A model generated the notes under the pieces. That model worked only from the letters and a program-made list of their open reading frames with translations, was not told where the DNA came from and searched no databases. Positions 33,955-42,943 of a stretch of DNA of 64,000 bases are shown here, one piece after another. The position numbers were made by a program, and so were the translations under genes. The stretch is from Spirosoma taeanense (GTDB taxonomy: Bacteria; Bacteroidota; Bacteroidia; Cytophagales; Spirosomataceae), in assembly GCF_013127955.1 (NCBI RefSeq), contig NZ_CP053435.1, forward strand, positions 2,232,001-2,296,000, written 5' to 3'. Position 1 is the stretch's first letter, and each line of letters opens with the position of its first letter.

Positions 33955-34971
33955 ATGCACCCATTTAGCTACGCCCGTCCTCAGGACGTTAAAACCGCTC
34001 TGGATGAACTGACCGCCGAGCCTACGCATACCGCCAAATTCATTGCCGGCGGCACCAACCTCATCGACCTGATGAAGGAAAACGTGGAGCGGCCGGGCCG
34101 ATTGGTGGATATTAACTGGTTGCCGCTGGCTACCATTACCGATACCGAAGGCGGTGGCCTTCGTCTGGGAGCGCTGGTAACCAATGCCGACACGGCCTAT
34201 AACGAGCAGGTCATTGCCCGGTATCCGCTGCTGTCACAGACGATTCTGGCGGGCGCATCGCCCCAGTTGCGTAACATGGCAACCAACGGCGGAAACCTCT
34301 TTCAGCGCAACCGCTGCTTTTATTTTTACGATCGGGCAACGCCCTGCAATAAGCGCCAGCCCGGTTCGGGCTGCGGGGCGCTCAACGGCTATAATCGCAT
34401 TCACGCCATTCTGGGCACCGAATCATCGGCGAATAGTCCGCAATGTATAGCGACTCATCCGTCGGATATGTGCGTGGCACTGGCCGCGCTGGAAGCAGTC
34501 GTGCGGGTAACGGGACCGAACGGTGAGCGGACTATTCCGATGGCCGACTTTCATCGGTTGCCCGGCGACGAGCCTCAATACGACAATACGCTGCAACCGG
34601 ATGAGCTGGTGACGGCCATCGATCTGCCCGCCAAAGGATTTCCGGACTACCATACCTACCTCAAACTGCGCGACCGGGCTTCGTATGCCTTTGCGCTGGT
34701 GTCGGTCGCCGTGGGGCTTGAACTGGATGGCGACACGATTACCGATGCCCGGCTTGCGCTCGGGGGTGTGGCGCATAAACCCTGGCGCAGGCCCGAAGCG
34801 GAAGCGCTGCTGATTGGTAAACCGACCACCAAAGAAAACTACAGCCGGGCGGCTGAGTCATTGCTCGAAGGCGCTCAGGGATTCGGGCATAATACGTTTA
34901 AAATCGAACTGGCGAAGCGAGCCATTGTCCGGGCGCTGGGCATAGCCGCCAGACAGGAACCCACCGAGTGA
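33955..34971 (+). CDS. Aldehyde oxidoreductase, FAD/4Fe-4S subunit (PaoB/YagS-like)
   Basis: A 338-residue FAD subunit. The FAD loop is 'KFIAGGTNLIDLMK' (28-41). Between about 119 and 165 is the insertion typical of PaoB, with four cysteines at 121, 131, 140 and 164 ('RCFYFYD', 'PCNKRQPGSGCG', 'QCIATHPSDM') that in E. coli PaoB hold an extra 4Fe-4S cluster. The C-terminal domain has 'LGGVAHKPWR'. The presence of all four cysteines argues for the PaoABC type over ordinary xanthine dehydrogenase. Confidence 0.92.
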   Translation: MHPFSYARPQDVKTALDELTAEPTHTAKFIAGGTNLIDLMKENVERPGRLVDINWLPLATITDTEGGGLRLGALVTNADTAYNEQVIARYPLLSQTILAGASPQLRNMATNGGNLFQRNRCFYFYDRATPCNKRQPGSGCGALNGYNRIHAILGTESSANSPQCIATHPSDMCVALAALEAVVRVTGPNGERTIPMADFHRLPGDEPQYDNTLQPDELVTAIDLPAKGFPDYHTYLKLRDRASYAFALVSVAVGLELDGDTITDARLALGGVAHKPWRRPEAEALLIGKPTTKENYSRAAESLLEGAQGFGHNTFKIELAKRAIVRALGIAARQEPTE

Positions 34972-34993
34972 CCCATAAACCTAACTCGTTCCT

Positions 34994-37228
34994 ATGAGCA
35001 AGTACATCGGAAAACCAATCACCCGCGTTGACGGCTACGACAAAGTGACGGGCAAGGCCAGGTATGCGGCCGAATTCCACATAGCCAATCTGACCTACGG
35101 CGTCGTTGTGTCGAGCGCCATCGCAAAAGGAAAGATTACCGCAATCGACACCACCGACGCGCTTGCGCTGGAGGGCGTGTTGCAGGTGTTTACGCATGAA
35201 AACCGGCCAAAGCTGGCCTGGTTCGATATGAGTTATAAAGACCAGGACGCCCCGCCGGGTTCACCATTCCGGCCTCTGTACGATGCGGAGATTAAATACA
35301 GCGGTCAGCCCGTTGCGCTGGTTGTGGGCGAGACATTTGAGGTGGCTCGTTACGCGGCTACGCTGGTGCGGATTACGTACGAGGAAGACAAACACGAAAC
35401 GAACCTGGAAGCGCACCTGCCGGAAGCCCGTGAGCCGAAGCCGAGCGTCATGAATTTGCTGAAACCACTGCCGCCAAAACCGCGTGGAGATTCAAAAAAA
35501 GCTTATGCCGAAGCCCCGGTTCGCATGTCGGCGCAGTACGTGCACGGCACGCAGCATCATAATCCGATGGAACTGTTTGCGACTACGGTGGATTACCACA
35601 AAGACGGCAAACTGACCATCTACGACAAAACGCAGGGTGCGCCGAATAGCCAGCTCTACGTTACGCAGGTCTTTGGGATGTCATTCAGCGACGTACGGGT
35701 GGTTTCGCCTTACGTTGGTGGAGGATTCGGGTCGGGTCTGCGGCCGCAATATCAGTTGTTTCTGGCAGTGATGGCCGCTCGCGAACTGAAGCGCCCCGTA
35801 CGGGTGTCGCTCACGCGCCAGCAGATGTTCAGCTTTGGCCACCGCCCCGCTACGGTGCAGAACATAGCCCTTGGGGCCCAGCCCGACGGCACCCTGACAG
35901 CCATGAACCATGAAGCCATTGGAGCCACGTCGCAGTTTGAAGACTACATGGAAATGGTCGTCAACTGGTCGGGGAAACTGTACCCCTGCGAGAACACGAC
36001 GCTTGCCTATAAAATAAAGCCCCTGGACATCTATACTCCGCTCGATATGCGGGCGCCGGGGGGCGTTACGGGCGTTCATGCCATTGAATGCGCGATGGAC
36101 GAACTATCGTATCAGCTAGGTATGGACCCGGTCGAACTGCGGCTGAAGAATTACTCGGAATATGACCAGACCGAAGGCGATAAGCCGTTTTCCAGTAAAG
36201 AGCTGCGTGCATGTTTTCGGCAGGGAGCCGAGCGATTTGGCTGGGCCAGCCGGACCCCCGAACCGCGTTCCATGCGTAAAGGACATAACCTCATCGGCTG
36301 GGGAATGGCTACCGGCATCTGGGATGCCAGCCAGATGCCCGCCCGCGCCGAGGCTGTGCTGACCGTAAACGGCAAACTGCGGGTCAGCAGCGCAACGGCC
36401 GATATTGGCACCGGCACCTATACCATCATGACTCAGATTGCCGCCGATACACTCGGGATGCCTATTGAAGACGTAATATTTCGGCTCGGCGATACCGAAA
36501 TGCCGGTAGCACCCATCCAGGGCGGGTCGTGGACAGCCTCGACCGTAGGTTCGGCCGTTAAGACAGCCTGTGAAGCGCTGGCCGTAAAGCTGCTGAAACT
36601 GGCCCAGAAGATGCCTAAATCGCCCTTTGCCTACGCCAAACAAAGCGATGTGGTATTTGCCGATGGATGCATTCGTCTAACGCGCGATCCATCAGTGGCA
36701 GTTTCGCTGCTGGCGGTAGTGAGTCAGAATGGCGGCCGGGCCGTCAGCGAAACATCATCGTCCATACCAAATATGCTGAAGCAGAAAAAATACTCGCGCA
36801 ACGCCCACTCGGCGGTGTTCGCCGAAGTTCAGGTTGATGAAGAACTGAATACCGTAAAAGTTACGCGCATGGTTAGCGCAGTGGCCGGTGGTAAGATTCT
36901 GAATCCGCGAACGGCCCGCAGTCAGATTATTGGCGGCATGGTGTGGGGCATCAGTTCGGCGCTGATGGAAGAAAGTGCAATGGACCACAACTTCGGCCGG
37001 TTTATGAACCACAATCTGGCTGAATACCACGTGCCGGTCTGTGCCGACATCCATGACCTCGACGTAATTTTTGTGGAGGAAGAAGACCCAATCGTGAATC
37101 CGCTTGGCGCGAAAGGCCTGGGCGAAATCGGGCTGGTCGGCGTAGCGGCTGCGATTGCCAACGCCATCTATCACGCGACCGGCAAACGCATTCATGACCT
37201 GCCTATTATGCTGGACAGACTCCTGTGA
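34994..37228 (+). CDS. Aldehyde oxidoreductase, molybdenum-cofactor subunit (PaoC/YagR-like)
   Basis: The 744-residue catalytic subunit oxidises aldehydes to acids. 'GKPITRVDGYDKVTGKARYAAE' (core shown) opens the first domain. Cofactor-binding loops include 'YVGGGFGSGL', 'MRAPGGVTG' and 'QGGSWTASTVGSAV'. The catalytic glutamate lies in 'AKGLGEIGLVG' at about 711-712. It follows the FAD gene by 22 bases. No PaoD/XdhC-type maturation gene is in the window. Confidence 0.93.
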   Translation: MSKYIGKPITRVDGYDKVTGKARYAAEFHIANLTYGVVVSSAIAKGKITAIDTTDALALEGVLQVFTHENRPKLAWFDMSYKDQDAPPGSPFRPLYDAEIKYSGQPVALVVGETFEVARYAATLVRITYEEDKHETNLEAHLPEAREPKPSVMNLLKPLPPKPRGDSKKAYAEAPVRMSAQYVHGTQHHNPMELFATTVDYHKDGKLTIYDKTQGAPNSQLYVTQVFGMSFSDVRVVSPYVGGGFGSGLRPQYQLFLAVMAARELKRPVRVSLTRQQMFSFGHRPATVQNIALGAQPDGTLTAMNHEAIGATSQFEDYMEMVVNWSGKLYPCENTTLAYKIKPLDIYTPLDMRAPGGVTGVHAIECAMDELSYQLGMDPVELRLKNYSEYDQTEGDKPFSSKELRACFRQGAERFGWASRTPEPRSMRKGHNLIGWGMATGIWDASQMPARAEAVLTVNGKLRVSSATADIGTGTYTIMTQIAADTLGMPIEDVIFRLGDTEMPVAPIQGGSWTASTVGSAVKTACEALAVKLLKLAQKMPKSPFAYAKQSDVVFADGCIRLTRDPSVAVSLLAVVSQNGGRAVSETSSSIPNMLKQKKYSRNAHSAVFAEVQVDEELNTVKVTRMVSAVAGGKILNPRTARSQIIGGMVWGISSALMEESAMDHNFGRFMNHNLAEYHVPVCADIHDLDVIFVEEEDPIVNPLGAKGLGEIGLVGVAAAIANAIYHATGKRIHDLPIMLDRLL

Positions 37229-37276
37229 CCAGAACAGACATTGCACCCCCCGGAGGGTTTGAACGATACTATAACC

Positions 37277-37308
37277 AAAAAACGGCCAGCAACCTGGCCG
37301 TTTTTTTT
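37277..37308 (+). terminator. Terminator of the aldehyde oxidoreductase operon
   Basis: A 13-bp stem counting flanking A/T pairs (37277-37289 with 37294-37306), a 4-base loop and a run of eight T. Strong. Confidence 0.92.
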
Positions 37309-37421
37309 ATGAGGTGGCAGTACAAAACGCCACTGCCGTCCCTACAGTAGCGGCCAAATTTTTTCGTGCCCGGGGGTACCCTTATCGGCTGCTCGATTGT
37401 CTTCAGGTCAAAAGAAGCCCT

Positions 37422-37667
37422 ATGGACGAGAGCAAATTTTTAGAAACCTTATTTGAGCGATACCTCAGCAATCAGGCGACTGATGAGGAACTGGAGGTAT
37501 TTATGGATTTGCTTCGACAGGGAAAACTGGATGATCTAGCCAAATCTTATCTGGATCGTGAAGCAGAAGCCACTGACTCGTCCTGTGAATTTTCGAATGT
37601 CGGCCTTTTCAGGCCCTGGATGCAGTGGCTGAGGATAGCAGCCTCGATAGCCCTGATACTCTGGTAA
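37422..37667 (+). pseudogene. Truncated FecR-like anti-sigma factor
   Basis: An 81-residue frame that matches only the start of a FecR/anti-sigma protein: an acidic helical N-terminus ('LFERYLSNQATDEELEVFMDLLRQGKLDDL') and a membrane segment preceded by tryptophans ('PWMQWLRIAASIALILW'), then a stop. Whole FecR proteins run to about 320-400 residues, so the periplasmic sensor part is missing. The frame is open from 37314, but the FecR start at 37422 is clear. It stands where a FecR gene usually stands, just ahead of a susC gene, so it is probably the remnant of that regulator. Confidence 0.7.
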
Positions 37668-37669
37668 TG

Positions 37670-37759
37670 TTAGTGACAACATCCTGATCGACGGCTCGTG
37701 GCTCCGTCTGATCCCTGTGATGCTGCACATGACCAATCCCGACCAGTAAATCTCCATTA
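37670..37759 (+). pseudogene. Possible short tail of a lost SusC gene
   Basis: In one frame this stretch reads 'NILIDGSWLRLIPVMLHMTNP' before a TAA at 37757-37759. 'DGSWLRL' resembles the 'DGSYVRLKNV' motif found near the C-terminus of SusC proteins, including the one at 5349-8576. It directly follows the FecR fragment. The match is short and may be chance. Confidence 0.3.
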
Positions 37760-37804
37760 GAGAGGGGTCGCCAAGCTTTTGTCAAGAATACAACCAACTA
37801 ATCG

Positions 37805-40800
37805 ATGTGCGCTATGAGATTAATGTTACAGAAGCGAATACGGGTCCTGGTTTATCCGATGATCGCCGGGTTGACGGTCACGACAGCGGATGCCCAGAGC
37901 CGCCAGCTGTCAATGCGTGGCGACCGGGGCCTGATCACTAAAAACGAGCAACGTAACACTTCCTTTTCACCGCCGTATCGGAACGGATCACCCATGCCGT
38001 CTCGTGTACAGGCTGCTATCACCGTTAAAGGGAAAGTAACCGCTCAGGAGGACCGCATGGCTTTACCAGGGGTTAATATTACCGTTAAGGGCACGACGGT
38101 AGGAACCACTACGGACGCCGATGGGAATTACACCCTTAACGTCCCCTCGCAGCAAAGTACCCTGGTCTTTTCGTTTCTGGGCTATATCTCGCAGGAAATT
38201 CTGGTAGGCAGCCAGACGAGCATTAATGTGGTCATGGCAACTGATTCCAAAGTACTCAACGAGGTGGTTGTCACGGCTCTGGGCTTTAAGGAAGAAAAAG
38301 ACCGGCTGGGGTCTACGTTGTCTTCAATTAAACCCGAGGATATCAAGCGCTCCGGTGAGACCGGCGTAATCAACGGACTGGCGGGTAAAGCGGCCGGCGT
38401 TCTTATTTCGCGTTCCACGGGTGATCCGGGCGCAGGATCTTACATTCAGATTCGGGGTCAGAATACGATTACTGGCTCCAACCAGCCTTTAATTATCATT
38501 GATGGCGTTCCTATGAGCAACAGCACCACCGGCGATTCGCGCGGAGGGGTTGCGCAGCAGTCACGTCTGAACGACATCAATCCGGAAGACATTGCTTCCA
38601 TGCAGATATTGAAAGGAGCCTCAGCGGCCGGTCTGTGGGGATCACGGGCGGCCAATGGCGTTATTGTGATCACTACAAAACGGGGCGCTAATGACAACAA
38701 GTTGAATGTCAACTTCAGCTCTACGGTTTCCTTCGATAAAGTAAATGTTATTCATCCCCTGCAGGAAGCTTACGGTCAGGGATCGGGCGGGGTCTATAAT
38801 CCCACAACTCAGTATTCGTGGGGCGATAAAATTGCCAACCGGACCGGCGGAGAGGATGTCGTTAACATGAATGGCGCCCGCTTTGAGTCCTACCAGGGGA
38901 AAACGTTTTATCCGATCATCACCAAGAACTCCAAAGAAACGTATAATGAGGCCCGTCGGGATGCGGTTTTCCGGACAGGAACCTATTTCGACAACAACGT
39001 GAGTCTGAGCGGTGGTAATGATAAGGGTAATTTTTACCTGAGCCTGGGCAACCTGAATCAGAAAGGAATCTTTGCGGGGCAAAGCGATTATAAGCGTAAT
39101 TCGGTCCGGTTCAACTCGACCCGTCAGTTCAACGAGATTGTCCGGGCTTCAGCCAATGCCAACTACATCCAGACAACCTCCAATCGAATCCAGAAAGGTG
39201 ACAACACCAGCGGTTTGTACATTGGTATGCTGCGGTCATCGCCTGATTTCGACAGCCGGTACTGGAAAGGAAGCTATTATGCATCGCCCACTGCGGCTGC
39301 GATCCGGAACCGGCAGCGGTCGTACCGGAACTACCTGGGCGCATCGGCTAACCCGAGCTATAACGATCCCCTCTGGACGATCAATGAACTGACGAATCTT
39401 TCGGAAGTGAGCCGCCTGATCATGAATTCCGAGCTGGTCGTTACGCCAAAAGACTGGTTCAGCATTACGGCCCGGGGCGGACTTGATACGTACAGCGACC
39501 GCCGGGTCACCAACAACCCCGTCTCATCAGTTGTTAACTCAGGTGCCGGTCAGTATGAGCAGCAGATCATTTCAGAAAGTGAACTGAATCTGGACGTGAT
39601 CGGTCGGGCCAGCAAAGACATTGGCGAGAATGTAACGAGTACCCTGATCGTGGGTTTCAACATCAATGACCGGAAGTATAACAGCCTGGGCGGATTGATG
39701 AATAACTTTATTCTGGAAGAAGCTCCGCCCAACTTTGCCAATTCGACAGCGGCCAACAACTATCCCTATAATTCAGAGTCGCATCGCCGGACGGCCCGGT
39801 TGTATTCTACGCTCAACCTAGGCTTCTTCAACCAGTTATACGTAAACGGCTCCATCGCTGCCGAATCCGGTTCGACGTTTGGCAGCGCTTCCAAATCAAC
39901 ATTTTATTATCCGTCGACGGATGTCGCCTGGCAGTTCAGCCAACTGGCGCCTTTCCAGGGCAGTCCCCTGTCGTTCGGTAAGCTGCGGGCCTCTTACGGG
40001 ATCGTGGGTATCCAGCCCGAGCCCTATCGGAATACCACGCCCTACGTGACGGCTTCGTTCGGAAGCTGGGCCACTAATCTGACCGGATCGGGCTACGGTG
40101 GCGCTTACGTAGAAAGCGCTACGCAGGGCGACCCCAACCTGCTACCCGAACGCAAAACCGAATGGGAGGTGGGTACTGATTTGCGGTTTTTCAAAAACAA
40201 GCTATCCCTCGGCTTTACGTATTACCAGAATCACATCCGTGACCTGCTGCTTCAGGTGTCGGCTGCGGGTTCCACCGGATTCAGTCAGAAGTATACCAAC
40301 GCCGGTAGCATGGAGAACAAAGGTCTGGAACTGGACCTCAACCTGAACGTTCTTCAGAAAGATGAGTTCCGGTGGAATGTTTTTGCGAACTGGAGCCGGA
40401 ACCGGAACCGGGTAACCAGCCTGGGCGGTACAGAAATCATCACCTTCACGGGAGGAGCCTTAAGCACGGTTGCCCACGTGGGCGATGCGCTTTCGTCCTT
40501 CTACGGTGGCGTCTACCAGCGGAATGAGAACGGTACACTGAATCTGACGCCTACGGGCTTCCCCAAGCTCGGCACGACGCTGGGTATCATTGGCGACCCC
40601 AACCCCGACTGGCGGGGCGGCTTCGGCACGAACTTCGCCTATAAGAAACTGTCGCTGAACGTTCTGTTTGAGACCTTCCAGGGGGGCGACTTCTATGAGG
40701 GCACGCGGGCCGTACTCGTTAACTTCGGAACCTACGCGGATGTCGGTAAGGAGGTGACCTTACCGGTAGACATGTATAACTACGCCGGAACGCTCTTCAA

Positions 40801-41170
40801 GGCGGGGACCACCTTACGGGGCAACATCGCTGATTATGGCGGAGGACCTGTTCTGTTAGATCAGTCGTTCTATACCTCAATCGGCGGTCACTCCGGCCAG
40901 CTGACCGAACAGTTCGTTCGGGATGGTAGCTGGACGCGGATTCGGGAGATCACCCTGGGATACCAGCTGAGTTCTCCGGGCTTCCGCAAGAAAACAAAGC
41001 TGGAGTCGGTCAACTTCGCCGTGACGGCCCGCAATCCGGTGCTCTGGACCAAAATTGTTGGCATTGACCCGGAGACTAACGTATCGGGTGTCGGCAATGC
41101 CCGTGGTGTTGACTACTTCAATAATCCAAGTACGAAATCGCTGGTCTTAAGCCTGCGAATCAACTACTAA
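37805..41170 (+). CDS. SusC/RagA-type TonB-dependent transporter, second locus
   Basis: 1121 residues. N-terminal signal (about 1-30, 'VYPMIAGLTVTTADAQ'). A carboxypeptidase-regulatory-like domain spans about 73-150 ('VKGKVTAQEDRMALPGVNI'), then the TonB-box-like 'LNEVVVTALG', the plug ('LIIIDGVPMSN', 'ILKGASAAGLWGSRAANGVIVITTK') and a barrel ending 'LVLSLRINY'. It differs strongly from the first SusC and so should take up a different substrate. The downstream hydrolases suggest peptides or amides. A start at 37814 (third codon later) is also possible. Confidence 0.94.
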   Translation: MCAMRLMLQKRIRVLVYPMIAGLTVTTADAQSRQLSMRGDRGLITKNEQRNTSFSPPYRNGSPMPSRVQAAITVKGKVTAQEDRMALPGVNITVKGTTVGTTTDADGNYTLNVPSQQSTLVFSFLGYISQEILVGSQTSINVVMATDSKVLNEVVVTALGFKEEKDRLGSTLSSIKPEDIKRSGETGVINGLAGKAAGVLISRSTGDPGAGSYIQIRGQNTITGSNQPLIIIDGVPMSNSTTGDSRGGVAQQSRLNDINPEDIASMQILKGASAAGLWGSRAANGVIVITTKRGANDNKLNVNFSSTVSFDKVNVIHPLQEAYGQGSGGVYNPTTQYSWGDKIANRTGGEDVVNMNGARFESYQGKTFYPIITKNSKETYNEARRDAVFRTGTYFDNNVSLSGGNDKGNFYLSLGNLNQKGIFAGQSDYKRNSVRFNSTRQFNEIVRASANANYIQTTSNRIQKGDNTSGLYIGMLRSSPDFDSRYWKGSYYASPTAAAIRNRQRSYRNYLGASANPSYNDPLWTINELTNLSEVSRLIMNSELVVTPKDWFSITARGGLDTYSDRRVTNNPVSSVVNSGAGQYEQQIISESELNLDVIGRASKDIGENVTSTLIVGFNINDRKYNSLGGLMNNFILEEAPPNFANSTAANNYPYNSESHRRTARLYSTLNLGFFNQLYVNGSIAAESGSTFGSASKSTFYYPSTDVAWQFSQLAPFQGSPLSFGKLRASYGIVGIQPEPYRNTTPYVTASFGSWATNLTGSGYGGAYVESATQGDPNLLPERKTEWEVGTDLRFFKNKLSLGFTYYQNHIRDLLLQVSAAGSTGFSQKYTNAGSMENKGLELDLNLNVLQKDEFRWNVFANWSRNRNRVTSLGGTEIITFTGGALSTVAHVGDALSSFYGGVYQRNENGTLNLTPTGFPKLGTTLGIIGDPNPDWRGGFGTNFAYKKLSLNVLFETFQGGDFYEGTRAVLVNFGTYADVGKEVTLPVDMYNYAGTLFKAGTTLRGNIADYGGGPVLLDQSFYTSIGGHSGQLTEQFVRDGSWTRIREITLGYQLSSPGFRKKTKLESVNFAVTARNPVLWTKIVGIDPETNVSGVGNARGVDYFNNPSTKSLVLSLRINY

Positions 41171-41189
41171 CCTCAACTACAGTAACCAA

Positions 41190-42638
41190 ATGAAACGTTC
41201 ATATAGAACCATTTGTGCCGGACTGATCGGGTTGGCTTTGTTCTCGTGCGAGTCGCTGGTATCTGACATGAACCAGGATCCGAACAATCCGACGGATGCT
41301 TCGGCTGAATACCTTTTTTCGGGCACGCAGATTGCGCACATTGCCGCTCAGGAAGGCATGGCCAGCCGACTCACGATTGTCTGGACGGGTTATGGCTATG
41401 GCAGCTTCCAGCAGTTTGGCACCTGGGGGCAGTACCAGATTACGGCCGCCAATTTTGACGACGACTGGAACCTCTTTTATACCGGCGTCAATAAAAATGC
41501 CATACGAACAATCGACAAAGCAACGCAACTGGGTAACCGCGTAATGGCGGGTATCACCAAAATTATTCAGGCTCAGAGCATTGGCACGGCCACGGAGCTT
41601 TGGGGCGACGTACCGTTTACGGAAACCGGCAACACCACCGACTACCCATACCCACGCTTCGAAACGCAGGCTGAACTGATTCCGAAGCTGATTGCCCAAC
41701 TGAACGATGGTCTTGCCGACCTGGAGTCTGGCATCGGAACGGTGGGGACGAAGGATATCTTCTTTGGGGGCGACCTCAACAAATGGAAGCAGGTTGCCAA
41801 TACGCTCAAGGCCCGGCTGTACGTGGATTTAAAACAGTATGACAATGCCTACGCAGCAGCTACGGCGGGCGTCAGCACGTATGCCAACTCCATGTATGCA
41901 CCGCACGGTACTACGGCCAGCGCTAATGAAAACGCGAATTATAGTTTCCTGACCAATATTCGGGCGGGGAGTATTACCGGCGAGGGAACCTATAACGTTG
42001 GATTGCTTAATCCGGCCAGAGCGGCTACCTACCGGGGAAACGCAAAGACGAACGAAACGGCGCGGTTCAAATTCTACTACCTCGAAAATGGAGTAAACGC
42101 ACCGGGGGTGATCGAACCCAATACGTTAACGACCAATACCAACCGGGGCTTTTTTGCCCGTGATGCCAGCTTTCCGCTCGTAACCTATCAGGAAAACATT
42201 CTGACGCTGGCCGAAATGGCGCTGCGGTCGGGTAAAGGCTTCAGTACGGCACTAACGCACCTGAACGCCTACCGTAGTTTCCTGAACGGGGGTGGGTATC
42301 TGCATCCAACTTATAGAGTGGCCGGAACGTATAGATACGAGCCTTACGTAGCCGAAGACTTTGCCGCGGGTGGTATTGAAAATAAAGACGGCATCGCGCC
42401 CGATAGTGCCCTGCTGCGGGAGATTCTGGAGGAGCGTTACGTGACTTTTTACGGTCAGCATCTTGGCTGGAACGACGAGCGTCGGACCCGCAGCGAAGCC
42501 GTCGGGATAAAACTTAAACCAAATAACGGCAGTCAGTTGCCCTGGCGATTTATCTATTCCCAGAATGAGTTAAACTCGAACGCAAACAGTCCCCGCTCCG
42601 CACCGAGTCTGTTCGATCCAATCGCCATCTACAAGTAA
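41190..42638 (+). CDS. SusD/RagB-type lipoprotein (SusD-like 2), second locus
   Basis: A 482-residue surface lipoprotein partnering the SusC just upstream (19-base gap). The lipobox is 'GLALFSCESLVSDMNQDPNNPT' (Cys at about 20). 'GVNKNAIRTIDKATQLGNRVMAGITKIIQAQSIGTATELWGDVPFTE' (core 'ATELWGDVPFTE') is the SusD-like 2 signature. 'LREILEERYVTFYGQHLGWNDERRT' near the C-terminus matches the family. Confidence 0.92.
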   Translation: MKRSYRTICAGLIGLALFSCESLVSDMNQDPNNPTDASAEYLFSGTQIAHIAAQEGMASRLTIVWTGYGYGSFQQFGTWGQYQITAANFDDDWNLFYTGVNKNAIRTIDKATQLGNRVMAGITKIIQAQSIGTATELWGDVPFTETGNTTDYPYPRFETQAELIPKLIAQLNDGLADLESGIGTVGTKDIFFGGDLNKWKQVANTLKARLYVDLKQYDNAYAAATAGVSTYANSMYAPHGTTASANENANYSFLTNIRAGSITGEGTYNVGLLNPARAATYRGNAKTNETARFKFYYLENGVNAPGVIEPNTLTTNTNRGFFARDASFPLVTYQENILTLAEMALRSGKGFSTALTHLNAYRSFLNGGGYLHPTYRVAGTYRYEPYVAEDFAAGGIENKDGIAPDSALLREILEERYVTFYGQHLGWNDERRTRSEAVGIKLKPNNGSQLPWRFIYSQNELNSNANSPRSAPSLFDPIAIYK

Positions 42639-42943
42639 TCAGGCATCGGGTCTTTTCAGGGGATTATAAAGTAGTTTCGGGAAAGACCCGGTTTCTGCCC
42701 GTACCGATTCGGCAGAAAAGCACTCACGAATCCGGAGGATGATCCGCTTTGCCTGTGAGAAAGGCGGGGCAGAGAGGACATGACCCATATTGCCTGATAC
42801 CTCAATGTTCCGGATGGGTTAGGCGCCGTGGGAGGCAATGCCCATTCGACAGAGGAAGACATCAATCAGAACGATCTGGAAGGCATGATCAAACGAATGG
42901 CGGTGTTCATGCACCGGCTTTCCAGTAATTAATAACCAACGGA
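42639..42943. other. 305-base gap with gene remnant
   Basis: Between susD and the acylase gene. The last 135 bases hold the tail of an M20-type peptidase (listed separately). The first 160 bases have several short open frames but nothing I recognise and no clear terminator. Confidence 0.5.
42798..42932 (+). pseudogene. C-terminal remnant of an M20-family peptidase
   Basis: The frame reads 'YLNVPDGLGAVGGNAHSTEED' and on to 'MIKRMAVFMHRLSSN' before a TAA. 'DGLGAVGGNAHS' is the C-terminal active-site motif (with the metal-ligand histidine) of M20 carboxypeptidases such as the glutamate carboxypeptidase group. A TGA stands just upstream in frame (42795-42797), and no other part of the enzyme is seen. 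A whole M20 gene probably belonged to this locus and was deleted. Confidence 0.65.
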
